Origin: an uncultured Microbacterium sp.
GTDB taxonomy: Bacteria; Actinomycetota; Actinomycetes; Actinomycetales; Microbacteriaceae
DNA: 64,000 nt
NCBI RefSeq assembly: GCF_937927635.1
Contig: NZ_CALBRW010000011.1
Span: 1 to 64,000, forward strand
Direction of reading: 5' to 3'
Positions within the stretch are counted from its first letter, which is position 1. Each line of letters opens with the position of its first letter. Position numbers and translations under genes: made by a program. Of this stretch, positions 10,877 to 20,124 are shown in pieces. Below the pieces are notes generated by a model, which was not told where the DNA came from, searched no databases, and saw only the letters and a program-made list of their open reading frames with translations.

Positions 10877-11740
10877 GTGAGCTCGGTCTTCATTGCGGGG
10901 CCCGCGTCGTGGAACACGCTGGTCGTGCTGGATCGCCTGCCCGAACCCGTGCCGCACATGCAGTTCGCGGAGGACACCTGGGAGACGATCGGGGGCACCA
11001 GCGCGGGCAAGGCGCTCAGCCTCACCGCGCTCGGACGCGACGTGCGACTGTACGCGGCGACGGCGACGGATGCGGCCGGACTGCGTGTGCGCGATGCGCT
11101 GGCGCAGGCCGGAGTCCCTGCGCGCTGGGCGGACTCGCCGACGACCGAGCGGCATCTGAATCTCATGACCCGCGCCGGTGGGCGCGTGTCGCTGTACCTG
11201 TCGAACGCCACGGTCGCGGAGGGGGCGGGGGGCACCGACGACACGGTGCTGGAGGCGGAGATGTCTGCGGCCGACGCGCTCGTGCTCGACCTCGCCGCTG
11301 AACCTCGCCGACTGCTCCCGATCGCGCAGCGCACCGGACGGCCGATCTGGGTCGACGTGCACGACTACGACGGCGTCGCGGACTTCCACGCGCCCTTCCT
11401 CGCTGCGGCGGATGCGGTGTTCTGCAACGCTGATCGACTGGACGATCCGGTCGCCTTCCTGCGCTCGCGCATCGACAGCGGTGCCGGTCTCGCGGTGTGC
11501 ACCCTGGGTGCGGAGGGCGCACTCGCGGTCGATGCGTCCGGGGATGTGCACCGGGTCGCGGCCGTTCCCGTCGACGTCGTCGACACGAACGGCGCCGGCG
11601 ACGCCTTCCTATCGGGCGTGCTCGACGCCACCCTGCGCGGTGCCGCGGTGCCCGAGGCTCTCCACGCAGGGGCGCGCGCGGCCGCCGGCGTGCTGACCAG
11701 CCGGCACCTGCATCCGCTGCTGGACGCCGTGCTCGGCTGA
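10877..11740 (+). CDS. PfkB-family carbohydrate kinase
   Basis: Ribokinase-like sugar or nucleoside kinase, 287 residues. It has the GGTSAGKALSLTALG entry motif and the C-terminal PfkB signature VVDTNGAGDAFLSGV, whose Asp is the catalytic base. It starts at GTG 7 bases after the add stop and is the last gene of the rightward salvage run. The substrate cannot be read from sequence; position suggests a nucleoside or ribose-type sugar released by salvage. No clear terminator lies between it and the convergent tauE-like gene. Confidence 0.85.
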   Translation: MSSVFIAGPASWNTLVVLDRLPEPVPHMQFAEDTWETIGGTSAGKALSLTALGRDVRLYAATATDAAGLRVRDALAQAGVPARWADSPTTERHLNLMTRAGGRVSLYLSNATVAEGAGGTDDTVLEAEMSAADALVLDLAAEPRRLLPIAQRTGRPIWVDVHDYDGVADFHAPFLAAADAVFCNADRLDDPVAFLRSRIDSGAGLAVCTLGAEGALAVDASGDVHRVAAVPVDVVDTNGAGDAFLSGVLDATLRGAAVPEALHAGARAAAGVLTSRHLHPLLDAVLG

Positions 11741-11748
11741 TCCCGGCC

Positions 11749-12468
11749 TCAGACGAACAGCGACGCCACCGCCCGCCCCAGCACGACGATCGCGCCCGCC
11801 CAGGCGCACAGCAGCATCACGCGCCGGGCCAGCGGGAGTGGCACCCGTCGCGCGGCGAACGCGCCGAGGATCATGCCGCACGCCGTGCACGCGACGAGGA
11901 CGGCCAGGTCGGCGGCGGCGATGGTCGGCAGCCCGCGCAGCGCGACCGACACCGCCCCGTAGCCGAGGAAGACGATCTGCGCGCTCGCGGCGAAGCGCCG
12001 CTGCGGCCAGTCGTCGCCCAGGGCGAAGGATGCCAGCGCGGGGCCGGATAACCCGCTGGAGGCATGCATGAAACCTGCCAGAGCGCCCGCGCCGATCGCG
12101 CCAGGACGCCCCCGCACATGCCGGGCGACGCGGCCGAGCCACTGCGCGCTGAGGCTCAGGACGCCCATCGCGCCGATGAGGAACAGCAGGGCGGTCTGCG
12201 GCAGCACGGCCGCAGTCAGCGCGCCGAGCGGAGCAGCGGCCAGTCCGGCGCCCAGCAGCCAGAGCGTACGCGGCCAGTCGACGTCGCGCCACGCGCTGGG
12301 CACGGCGAACAGCGAGGCGATGATCGCGAGCAGCACCGCCACGGTCACGCCCCGCACGGGGCCGTAGGCGATGACGATGGGACCGATCAGCACCAGCACG
12401 AAGGCGAGGCCTGTGACGCGCTGGACGACGGCGGCGACGATCGTGACGGCCGCGATGAGGACGAGCAT
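11749..12468 (-). CDS. TauE/SafE-family sulfite/anion exporter
   Basis: Membrane protein of 239 residues with about eight hydrophobic segments, matching the TSUP (TauE/SafE) family: N-terminal half ending near PLGALTAAVLP, second half with GFMHASSGLSGPALASFAL. Members export or import sulfite, sulfoacetate or other organosulfur anions; the substrate here is unknown. AGGAG precedes the ATG. It lies downstream of mtlD on the same strand but is separated by a hairpin, so co-transcription with the mannitol genes is uncertain. Confidence 0.8.
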   Translation of the reverse strand: MLVLIAAVTIVAAVVQRVTGLAFVLVLIGPIVIAYGPVRGVTVAVLLAIIASLFAVPSAWRDVDWPRTLWLLGAGLAAAPLGALTAAVLPQTALLFLIGAMGVLSLSAQWLGRVARHVRGRPGAIGAGALAGFMHASSGLSGPALASFALGDDWPQRRFAASAQIVFLGYGAVSVALRGLPTIAAADLAVLVACTACGMILGAFAARRVPLPLARRVMLLCAWAGAIVVLGRAVASLFV

Positions 12469-12475
12469 GGGACTC

Positions 12476-12508
12476 CTGGGGGCGATCCGGCGGCCGGGCC
12501 GCCCCCAG
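12476..12508 (-). terminator. Hairpin between mtlD and the TauE-like gene
   Basis: A 9-bp inverted repeat (CTGGGGGCG / CGCCCCCAG) lies 21 bases past the mtlD stop and ends against the ribosome site of the next gene. It has no T-tract. It may terminate the mannitol operon or restrict translation of the exporter. Confidence 0.45.
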
Positions 12509-12529
12509 CGAGCTTAAAGGCAGGAGAGC

Positions 12530-13690
12530 CTAGAGCGAACCGGCGACTTCCGCGGCGCGGGCGGTGAACGCGTCGCGCACGGGCGGGAACAGCGGATGCT
12601 GCGCCTCCAGCCCCGTGACCTCCGCGGCCAGGGCCGCGGGATCTTCCGTGCGCAGGCGCTTCTGCAGTTCGACGGACTGCTCGTCCGCGGGGTCGTCGAA
12701 GGCGAGCGCGGCGCCGACCGCGACCAGCAGTGCCTGCACGCTCAGGCCGCTCTCGGCAGCCTCGGCTGCCGGGCCGATGAAGCGCTCGTGCCGGGACAGC
12801 TTCCGCAGCGGCTGACGCCCCACCCGCCACACCGTGTCCGGCAGCGCCGGGTTCGCGAAGCGGCGCAGGATCGTCGCGCGATACTCGGCGAGCTCCTGCG
12901 GGTCCAGGCCGTGCTTGGCGGCCAGCAGCGCTGACGTCTCCGCGAGAGCCGCGGCCACCTGAGCGGCGATCGCCTCGTCGGCAAGGGCATCGGAGATGCG
13001 CTGGATGCCGGCCTGTGCGCCGAGGTACGCCGTGGTGGCGTGCCCCGTGTTGACCGTGAACAGCTTGCGCTCGATGTACGGCGCCAGGTCGTCCACGAAG
13101 TGCGCGCCCGGGATGTTCGGCGGGTTCTCGCCGAACGGTCCGCGCTCGATCGCCCATTCGAAGAACGGCTCGACCGTGACGTCGATGCCGCCTCCTTCGG
13201 GCTGACCGGGCACGATCCGGTCCACGGCGGTGTTGGCGAACACCGCCCGGCCGGCGAGGACTCCCCACTCCTCGCCGGCGCGCGCGATGATCTCCTGCTT
13301 CAGCAGGTCGGTGGCGCCGATCGCGTTCTCGCACGCCATGACCTGCAGCGGCGCGGCCGCGGGGTCACGCCGGCGCAGCGCGTCGACGATCGGTGCGGCG
13401 ACGAAGCGCAGCACCGTGGGGCCGACCGCGGTGGTCACGACATCGGCATCCGCGATCTCGGCGATCAGACCCTCGGGGTCCTCGGCGCTGTTGATCGCAC
13501 GGAAACCGGTGACTCTCGTGTCGGTCCCGCCGTCGCCCACCTCGTGCACCGTGTACGAGTCGGACGCGTTGATCGCGTCGACCAGCCCGGCCGCGACGTC
13601 GGAGAACACCAGTTCATAACCGCCCTGGTGCAGCAGCAGTCCGACGAAGCCGCGCCCGATGTTGCCGGCGCCGAAGTGGACGGCCCTCAT
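12530..13690 (-). CDS. mtlD: Mannitol-1-phosphate 5-dehydrogenase
   Basis: Oxidises mannitol-1-phosphate to fructose-6-phosphate with NAD+, 386 residues. The N-terminal nucleotide-binding stretch HFGAGNIGRGF (residues 5-15) and the mid-protein KLFTVNTGHATTAYLG (with the catalytic Lys region) are typical of the polyol dehydrogenase family. The start ATG overlaps the mtlA stop by 4 bases. It is the last enzyme of the PTS-mannitol operon. Confidence 0.95.
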   Translation of the reverse strand: MRAVHFGAGNIGRGFVGLLLHQGGYELVFSDVAAGLVDAINASDSYTVHEVGDGGTDTRVTGFRAINSAEDPEGLIAEIADADVVTTAVGPTVLRFVAAPIVDALRRRDPAAAPLQVMACENAIGATDLLKQEIIARAGEEWGVLAGRAVFANTAVDRIVPGQPEGGGIDVTVEPFFEWAIERGPFGENPPNIPGAHFVDDLAPYIERKLFTVNTGHATTAYLGAQAGIQRISDALADEAIAAQVAAALAETSALLAAKHGLDPQELAEYRATILRRFANPALPDTVWRVGRQPLRKLSRHERFIGPAAEAAESGLSVQALLVAVGAALAFDDPADEQSVELQKRLRTEDPAALAAEVTGLEAQHPLFPPVRDAFTARAAEVAGSL

Positions 13691-15765
13691 GACTCGTTCA
13701 CCGCCGAGAGCATCGCGAACAGCTCCTCGGGCGTGGCCGCGGCGTTGAGCCTGGCCACGTCGTCCTCGTCGGAGAACAGTTCGGCGATGCTGGAGAGGAT
13801 CTGCAGGTGTGCGCCGTCCTTGCCGGCGATGCCGATCACGAACGTGGCGCGGTCGCCGTCCCAGTCCACTCCGCCGTCGTAACGCACCACGCTCAGCGCG
13901 GAGTCGAGCACGGCGTCCTTGGCGTCGTTGGTGCCGTGCGGGATGGCCAGGCCGTTGCCCATGAACGTGGACGCCGAGGCCTCGCGGTCGTGCATGGCCT
14001 GCAGGTAGTCGCCCGTCACGGCGCCGGCTGCCACCAGGGCGTCGGCGGCCTCCTTCAGGGCCTCATCGCGGGTGGCGGATCCGGCGTGGATGCGTACCCG
14101 GTCGGGGGTGAGGATGGCGGATGCCGGCTGCGCGGCCGGCGCGGCCGGGGCGGCCTCCGCCGTCGGCTGAGCGCCGCTCTGCTGCGTCTCGAGCATGCTC
14201 ACGACCTCGTCGTAGACCGGTGAGTTCATGAAGTTGTCGACGGAGAGGTGCTCGGATGCCGGTGACTTGGACTTCGCGCGGTCGGTGAGCTGCTGCTGCG
14301 TGATGATCAGGTCGGCCGTGCCGTCGAGATTCGCGATGGCGGCGTTGGTGACCTTCACCCCTTCGATACCGGCCTTCTTGATCTTGTTGCGCAGCACGCT
14401 GGCGCCCATGGCCGAGGAGCCCATGCCCGCGTCGCAGGCGAACACGATGGTCTCGATCGGTCGGGTGAGCGTCGCGGTCGCGGTGCCGCCGCCGAGGGAG
14501 CCCAGAACACTGGACTTCTTGCCCTTGTTGGCCTCGGTCTGCGCGATGGCCGAGCCGAAGGCGTCCGAACCGGCCGCCTCTGCCGCCAGATCCCGCTTGC
14601 GCGAGGCGCGCAGCATGACGCCGGCGATGAGGAACGTGACGGTCGCCGCCAGCGCCACCGACAGGTAGACCACCAGCAGGTTGCCGACGCCGCCGCCGAC
14701 AGCCGCGGCCGTCACGGCGATGATGCTGCCGGGCGCCGCGGGGAAGCCCAGGCCGCCGCCGAGCACCATGTTGGTCGCCACGCCGGTGGCACCACCGGCC
14801 ATCAGCGCGAGGATCGTGGCGGGCTTGGCGAGCGCGTACGGGAAGTAGATCTCGTGGATGCCGCCGAAGAACTGGATGATGATCGCACCGGGTGCCGACG
14901 ACTTCGCCGCGCCCACGCCGAAGAACGTGAAGGCCAGCAGCAGACCCAGGCCGGGGCCGGGGTTGGCCTCGATGAGGAACAGGATCGACTTGCCGACCTG
15001 CGTGGCCTGCTCGATGCCGAGCGGGGTGAACACGCCGTGGTTGATGGCGTTGTTCAGGAAGAGCACCTTGGCGGGCTCGACGATGATCGACAGCACCGGC
15101 AGCAGGTGCAGCGACACGAGCCAGGCGACGATCGCGCCGAGCACGTTGCTGATGCCGAGCATGACGGGGCCGAAGGCGAAGAAGCCGACGATCGCGAGGA
15201 GCATCCCGAGGATGCCGGCGGAGAAGTTGTTCACCAGCATCTCGAAGCCGGGCTTGATCTTGCCTTCCCAGAGCTTGTCCATCTGCTTGGTGACCCAGGC
15301 GGCGATCGGGCCCATGATCATGGCGCCGAGGAACATCGGGATGTCGGTGCCCAGGATGACGCCCATGGTCGCGATGGTGGCGACCACGCCGCCCCGCTCG
15401 CTGTAGACCATGCGCCCTGCGGTGTTGGCGATCAGCAGTGGGAGCAGGTAGGTGATCATCGGGCCGACCAGACCCACGTATCCGGCGAAGGTGCCGTCGG
15501 TGCCCTGCGTGAGCGCGGTCATGGCGCCGTGCCAGCCGATGTCGGCGGAGTTGCCGCCGCCGCCGAGGATCTCGGCGACCGGAGCCCAGTGCCACTTGAA
15601 CGGGCTGTCGGCGCCGAAGAAGCCCGCCGGGATGAACAGCATGGTGATGAAGCCCCATGCGATGAACGCGGCGATGTTCGGCATGATCATGCCGGACAGG
15701 AACGTGCCGAAGCGCTGCACGGCGATGCGCGCGCCTCCGGGCTTGTGGGGTGACGACGTCGTCAT
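13687..15765 (-). CDS. mtlA: Mannitol-specific PTS enzyme IICBA
   Basis: Imports and phosphorylates mannitol. The 692 residues hold all three domains: membrane EIIC (about 1-385), EIIB with phosphocysteine in FACDAGMGSSAMGA (about 435-448), a Pro/Ala-rich linker, and EIIA with phosphohistidine in LAIPHGTND (about 610). Having EIIA fused is the E. coli-type arrangement; many Gram-positives encode it separately. An AGGAAAGAGAAGAC leader precedes the ATG. It lies between ptsI and mtlD and is coupled to mtlD by overlap. Confidence 0.96.
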   Translation of the reverse strand: MTTSSPHKPGGARIAVQRFGTFLSGMIMPNIAAFIAWGFITMLFIPAGFFGADSPFKWHWAPVAEILGGGGNSADIGWHGAMTALTQGTDGTFAGYVGLVGPMITYLLPLLIANTAGRMVYSERGGVVATIATMGVILGTDIPMFLGAMIMGPIAAWVTKQMDKLWEGKIKPGFEMLVNNFSAGILGMLLAIVGFFAFGPVMLGISNVLGAIVAWLVSLHLLPVLSIIVEPAKVLFLNNAINHGVFTPLGIEQATQVGKSILFLIEANPGPGLGLLLAFTFFGVGAAKSSAPGAIIIQFFGGIHEIYFPYALAKPATILALMAGGATGVATNMVLGGGLGFPAAPGSIIAVTAAAVGGGVGNLLVVYLSVALAATVTFLIAGVMLRASRKRDLAAEAAGSDAFGSAIAQTEANKGKKSSVLGSLGGGTATATLTRPIETIVFACDAGMGSSAMGASVLRNKIKKAGIEGVKVTNAAIANLDGTADLIITQQQLTDRAKSKSPASEHLSVDNFMNSPVYDEVVSMLETQQSGAQPTAEAAPAAPAAQPASAILTPDRVRIHAGSATRDEALKEAADALVAAGAVTGDYLQAMHDREASASTFMGNGLAIPHGTNDAKDAVLDSALSVVRYDGGVDWDGDRATFVIGIAGKDGAHLQILSSIAELFSDEDDVARLNAAATPEELFAMLSAVNES

Positions 15766-15804
15766 TGTCTTCTCTTTCCTGGTGTGAAGGGAGGGTGTTC
15801 GGGT

Positions 15805-17460
15805 TCAGAGGGCCGCTGCGGCCTGGGCGGCCTCGCGAGCGGTTGCGGCATCGTCCGCCTCGAGTGCTGCGGCGGCGATGCGACGGGCATCCTCGAGGGT
15901 GTGCTGCGCGATGGAGCGGCGCACGTCGGCGAGGGCCGACGGCGCCATGGACAGGCTCGTCGCGCCCAGTCCCACCAGCACGACCGCCAGCAGCGGGTCG
16001 GCGGCGGCCTCGCCGCAGATGCCGACGGGCTTGCCGAGGGATGCTCCGGCGGTGCCGACCTCGCGCACCAGGCGCAGCACGGCGGGATGCCAGGGGTCCT
16101 GGAACGACGCCACCGAGCCCAGCAGGCGGTCGGCGGCCATCGTGTACTGGGTGAGGTCGTTCGTGCCGATCGAGGCGAAGTCGGCGTGCGCGAGCACGCG
16201 GTCGGCCAGGAGTGCGCTGGCCGGCACCTCCACCATGACACCGGCGGTCTTCAACCCGTACTCCTTCGCCAGGGCGGTGAAGTACGCGGTCTCCTCGACG
16301 GTGGTCACCATCGGCGCCATCACCCACAGGTCGGCGGAGGTTTCGGCATCCGCCTCGGCCAGGGCCGTGAGCTGCTCGCGCAGGATGTCCTCGCTGGCGC
16401 GCAGCGCGCGCAGGCCGCGCAGGCCCAGCGCGGGGTTCTCCTCGTGCGCGTCGTTGAGGAACGCCAGCGGCTTGTCGGCGCCGGCGTCCAGCAGCCGCAC
16501 CACGACCTTCTTGCCCTCGAACGCGCTCAGCAGCTCGATGTACGCGGTGCGCTGCTCGGCGATGGTGGGCGCCTGCGAGGCGCCGAGGAACAGGAACTCG
16601 GTGCGGAACAGGCCGACGCCCTCCGCCCCGCGCGCCACCGCGTCCGCGGCGTCGGCCGGCTTGCCGAGGTTGGCCAGCAGGCTCACCGGGGTGCCGTCCG
16701 CGAGGGCCCCGGGGCCTGCGGGCGAGGCATCGTCCGCGGCGCGCGCGGCGATGCGCTCGGCGGCCGAGGCGAGCTCTTCGGCGGTGGGCGCGTCGTTGAC
16801 GGTTCCGGCGGCGGCATCGACGATGACCGTCGTGCCGTCGGCGAGGGAGTCCGCATCCGCCGCGCCCACGACCGCGACGATGCCCTTCTCACGGGCCAGG
16901 ATGGCCGTGTGGGAGGTGGGCCCGCCGTCGGAGGTGATCAGCGCCAGCACCTGGTCCAGCTTGAGCAGCGCGGTGTCGGCGGGAGCGAGGTCGCGGGCGA
17001 CCAGCACGAACGGATGCCCGGGGTCGGGCACCCCGGGGGCTGCCACTCCCTGCAGGCGGGCCAGCACGCGCTGGGCGATGTCCTCCAGATCGGCGGCGCG
17101 CTCGCCGAGGTAGCCGCCGACGGCCTCGAGGGTCGCGCGGAAGCCGGCGAACGCGTCGTGCACGGCCCATTCGGCGGTGGCGCCCTGGTCGATGCGCTCA
17201 TCGACCTCGTCGGTCAGCGTGGGGTCCTCGGCGATCATGGCCTGCGCCTCGAGCACGTCCTTCGCCGCGCCGCCGGTGGCATCCGCACGCTGCTGGAGGT
17301 CGGCCGCCACGGCGGTCATCGCCTCGCGGGCGCGCTCACGCTCGGCATCCGCTCCGACGGCGCTCGGTTCGTCGGTCGGCTCGGGCAGTGCGGGCGCCAT
17401 CCGCACGACGGGACCGGAGGCGATGCCCTGGCCGATGCCGACGCCGCGCAGGATGCTCAT
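15805..17460 (-). CDS. ptsI: PTS enzyme I (phosphoenolpyruvate-protein phosphotransferase)
   Basis: General PTS component that takes phosphate from PEP and passes it to HPr, 551 residues. It shows GGPTSHTAILARE with the phosphorylated His, and the C-terminal PEP-binding barrel with GLFRTEFLFL, DIGTNDLTQY-like SIGTNDLTQYTMAADR and GICGEAAADP. Its ATG overlaps the ptsH stop by 4 bases. That the general PTS enzymes sit in the mannitol operon suggests mannitol is a major PTS substrate. Confidence 0.96.
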   Translation of the reverse strand: MSILRGVGIGQGIASGPVVRMAPALPEPTDEPSAVGADAERERAREAMTAVAADLQQRADATGGAAKDVLEAQAMIAEDPTLTDEVDERIDQGATAEWAVHDAFAGFRATLEAVGGYLGERAADLEDIAQRVLARLQGVAAPGVPDPGHPFVLVARDLAPADTALLKLDQVLALITSDGGPTSHTAILAREKGIVAVVGAADADSLADGTTVIVDAAAGTVNDAPTAEELASAAERIAARAADDASPAGPGALADGTPVSLLANLGKPADAADAVARGAEGVGLFRTEFLFLGASQAPTIAEQRTAYIELLSAFEGKKVVVRLLDAGADKPLAFLNDAHEENPALGLRGLRALRASEDILREQLTALAEADAETSADLWVMAPMVTTVEETAYFTALAKEYGLKTAGVMVEVPASALLADRVLAHADFASIGTNDLTQYTMAADRLLGSVASFQDPWHPAVLRLVREVGTAGASLGKPVGICGEAAADPLLAVVLVGLGATSLSMAPSALADVRRSIAQHTLEDARRIAAAALEADDAATAREAAQAAAAL

Positions 17461-17735
17461 GCCGCCTCGTCGTGATCGGTGGTGAGCACCTCGACGAGGG
17501 CGTCCAGCACAGCCTCGGCGTTCTCGCCCTCGGCGCTCAGCACGACGTGGTCGCCGAAGTCGATGCCCAGGGCCACCACGGCCAGGATGCTGGCGGCATT
17601 GACGGCCTTGCCGGAGTCCTTGGCGATGGTGACGGGGATGCCCGACTCCTTGGCCGCCTGCGCGAACAGCTTGGCGGGGCGGGCGTGCAGCCCGTGCGAG
17701 GATCCGACGCGAACCGTGCGGGTGATGGCGGTCAT
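17457..17735 (-). CDS. ptsH: Phosphocarrier protein HPr
   Basis: HPr, 92 residues, carries phosphate from enzyme I to EIIA domains. GLHARPA holds the phospho-His; the region corresponding to regulatory Ser46 reads NAASILAVVALGI, with a Ser in place. Overlaps its neighbours by 4 bases at both ends, in the order EIIB-ptsH-ptsI. Confidence 0.95.
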   Translation of the reverse strand: MTAITRTVRVGSSHGLHARPAKLFAQAAKESGIPVTIAKDSGKAVNAASILAVVALGIDFGDHVVLSAEGENAEAVLDALVEVLTTDHDEAA

Positions 17736-18049
17736 GATGTTTCCTTCCGGTCGTGCGACGCGGTCATCGCGTCGCGGACGAGGCGCAGCGTGCGGCTGCC
17801 GTCGATGTCCGTGAATGCGTCGTCGGGGAGGACGACGACGGGGAGGCCGGTGGCGGTGCGGATGCTGTCGGCGCGGCCCTGCAGGTGCGGTCCCACGAGC
17901 ACCAGGTCGACGCCCACGGCGGCCAGTGCGGTGCTCTCGGTGCCGGCGGAGGTCTCCCAGGCCAGCCCCTCGGCCGCGGCGGCCCGCGCGAGCCTGCCGG
18001 CGACGAACGTGCTGGAGGCGCCTGCCCCGCACACGATGAGAATCCGCAT
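17732..18049 (-). CDS. Stand-alone PTS EIIB, lactose/cellobiose type
   Basis: Small soluble protein of 105 residues with the CGAGASSTF motif (Cys8 as predicted phosphocysteine) of the lactose/chitobiose EIIB family. Start chosen at the ATG preceded by AAGGGAG; a longer in-frame ATG at 18067 has no ribosome site. It is the first gene of the EIIB-HPr-EI run, yet no EIIC of its class is in the window. It could serve a distant transporter or act as a regulatory phosphate donor or acceptor for the divergent MtlR. Confidence 0.8.
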   Translation of the reverse strand: MRILIVCGAGASSTFVAGRLARAAAAEGLAWETSAGTESTALAAVGVDLVLVGPHLQGRADSIRTATGLPVVVLPDDAFTDIDGSRTLRLVRDAMTASHDRKETS

Positions 18050-18201
18050 CGATCTCCCTTTCCACACTCAGTGTCGCCGCGACTCACAGCGTTCTTCCAG
18101 CAAGCTTGTTTCCGCCCCTGCGGAACACGGCTTTCCGCCCCGCCGCCCCGAGGCGCCTGGCATCATGGATGGGCGGGGTCGTCGACGAGGAAGGCGGACG
18201 G

Positions 18202-20118
18202 ATGTCGCGTCAGCGTCAGGATCAGCTGCTCTCGGTGCTCCGCAGGCAGGACTCGTGGGCGACGGCGGCGAGCCTGGCGGATCGTCTGGGCGTCACGCCG
18301 CGCAGCATCCGCTCGTATGTCGCCGCGCTCAACGCGCGCGTGGACGGCGGCGAGGTCGTGGAATCGGGCCCCGCCGGGTACCGGGCCGGTGCGCACGCCG
18401 CCGAGGCCTCCCGCACGCCGGACGCGCACGGCACGCCGCGCGCCCGGCTGCACACGCTGATCCGCACGCTCGTGGACGAGACCGACGGCATCGACGTGTA
18501 CGACGCGGCGCTGGAGATGCACGTCAGCGAGACCACGCTGGAGAACGATCTGGTGCGCGTGCGCGCCCTCCTCGACGACAGCAGGGTCGCGCTGGAGCGG
18601 GAACGGGACCGGGTGCGGCTGCGCGGCGACGAGCAGTCGCTACGACGACTGCTGTCGCGGCTCGCGCAGGACGAGATGGATGCCGGACCGCTGCGCGCCG
18701 ACGCGCTGCAGCGTGCGCTCGCGCCGGAGACGGTGCCCGCCGGCGAGGTCGCCCCGTTCAAGGCCGCGCTGGTGCGGGAGCTGGGCGAACTGGGCTACTA
18801 CGTCAACGAGCTGGCCATCAGCGACGTGCTGCTGCACATCACCATCGCCGCCGAGCGTGTCGCGGTCGGACGGGCGCTGGAGGCCGGTGCGCGGATCCCC
18901 GACGACGCGATGGCCGCGGTGTCGACGGTCATCGCACGGCTCACCAGGAGCCACTTCGGCGTCGTGCTCGGGCAGGGCGACAGCGATCACCTCGCGAACC
19001 TCGTGCTGACCCGCGTGGTCACGCCCGGCGAGACGCGGCGTGAGACGGCACCGCACCCCTCTGACCCCGACGTGGAGCGGGCCGTGCGCGCCGAGGTGGA
19101 GCAGGCGGCCCGCGACTACCAGGTGGATCTCGTCGACGACGCGTTCATCGTGCGGCTCTCGCTGCACGTGCAGAACCTGCTGCGGCGCTCCGAGGAGCAT
19201 GCCTGGACGCGCAATCCGCTCACGCAGTCGCTGAAGTCCTCGTATCCGATGATCTTCGATGTCGCGGTGTCCATCGCCAGCGGGCTGCACGACCGGCTGG
19301 GTGTGCCGCTGCAGGAGGACGAGATCGCGTACATCGCCATGCACGTCGGCGGCAGACTCGAGCGCAGCAGGGCGGCGGATGCCATCCTCACCGCCACGAT
19401 CGTGTGCCCCGGCTACCGCGAACTGCAGGAACTGCTGCACGCCAGCGTGGACCGGTCGCTCGGCAGCCTCATCGAGGTGGTGCGGGTGGACACCAGCGTG
19501 GACCCGGACTGGTCCGCCATCGACACCGACCTGGTGCTGTCCACGATCCCCGCCGGTCGCTCGGACGAGCGGATCGTGTCCATCACGCCGTTCCTCGCCG
19601 GGGCCGACATCGAACGGGTGCAGCAGGCCGCCGCCCGCATCCGCCGCTCACGGCGCCTGCAGCGCCTGCGCGCCGAGCTCGCCCGCTACTTCTCCGCCGA
19701 CGCCTTCCTCGTCCCGGTCCCCGACGAGGGCGAGGAGCAGATCATCCGCCGACTGGGCGGCCTGCTGGTCGCGACCGGGCTCATCGGCGAGGACTACGTC
19801 GAGAACACGATCGCACGGGAGCGGATGTCGTCGACGGCGTTCACGGATGCCCTGGCCGTGCCGCATGCGATGCAGATGACCGCCCAGCGCACGGCCATCG
19901 CCATCGGCATCGCCGACGGATCGGTGGCCTGGGGGAGCGGGCGCGTGCAGGTGGTCGCGCTCGCCGCTTTCAGCGAGAGCGACCGCGATGCCTTCCAGAC
20001 CGTGTTCGAGCAGCTCGTGGAGGTGTTCAGCGAGCGCGAGAGCGTGCAGCGCATCGTGCGCAGGTCGGGCGACTTCGACGCCTTCCTCGACGAGCTGGTC
20101 GCCGTCATCGACGGCTGA
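18202..20118 (+). CDS. mtlR: PRD-containing BglG/MtlR-type transcriptional regulator
   Basis: Likely activator of the divergent mannitol operon, 638 residues. Visible order: N-terminal helix-turn-helix (SLADRLGVTPRSIRSYVAALN), a second winged-helix region (about 95-160), two PTS regulation domains (PRD1 about 170-280 and PRD2 about 290-400, with YIAMHVGGRLER), an EIIB-like segment around ATIVCPGY, and a C-terminal EIIA-like domain with AVPHAMQ. This architecture reads PTS phosphorylation state. The chosen ATG follows GAGGAAGGCGG; a longer in-frame ATG at 18106 lacks one. It ends 6 bases from the convergent HPr-like stop. Confidence 0.88.
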   Translation: MSRQRQDQLLSVLRRQDSWATAASLADRLGVTPRSIRSYVAALNARVDGGEVVESGPAGYRAGAHAAEASRTPDAHGTPRARLHTLIRTLVDETDGIDVYDAALEMHVSETTLENDLVRVRALLDDSRVALERERDRVRLRGDEQSLRRLLSRLAQDEMDAGPLRADALQRALAPETVPAGEVAPFKAALVRELGELGYYVNELAISDVLLHITIAAERVAVGRALEAGARIPDDAMAAVSTVIARLTRSHFGVVLGQGDSDHLANLVLTRVVTPGETRRETAPHPSDPDVERAVRAEVEQAARDYQVDLVDDAFIVRLSLHVQNLLRRSEEHAWTRNPLTQSLKSSYPMIFDVAVSIASGLHDRLGVPLQEDEIAYIAMHVGGRLERSRAADAILTATIVCPGYRELQELLHASVDRSLGSLIEVVRVDTSVDPDWSAIDTDLVLSTIPAGRSDERIVSITPFLAGADIERVQQAAARIRRSRRLQRLRAELARYFSADAFLVPVPDEGEEQIIRRLGGLLVATGLIGEDYVENTIARERMSSTAFTDALAVPHAMQMTAQRTAIAIGIADGSVAWGSGRVQVVALAAFSESDRDAFQTVFEQLVEVFSERESVQRIVRRSGDFDAFLDELVAVIDG

Positions 20119-20124
20119 CCGCGC

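Noticed and set aside
12068..12567. Frames on the plus strand opposite the TauE-like gene
   Set aside because: Composition is Arg/Gly/Pro-rich junk typical of antisense GC-rich frames; the membrane protein on the minus strand is clear.
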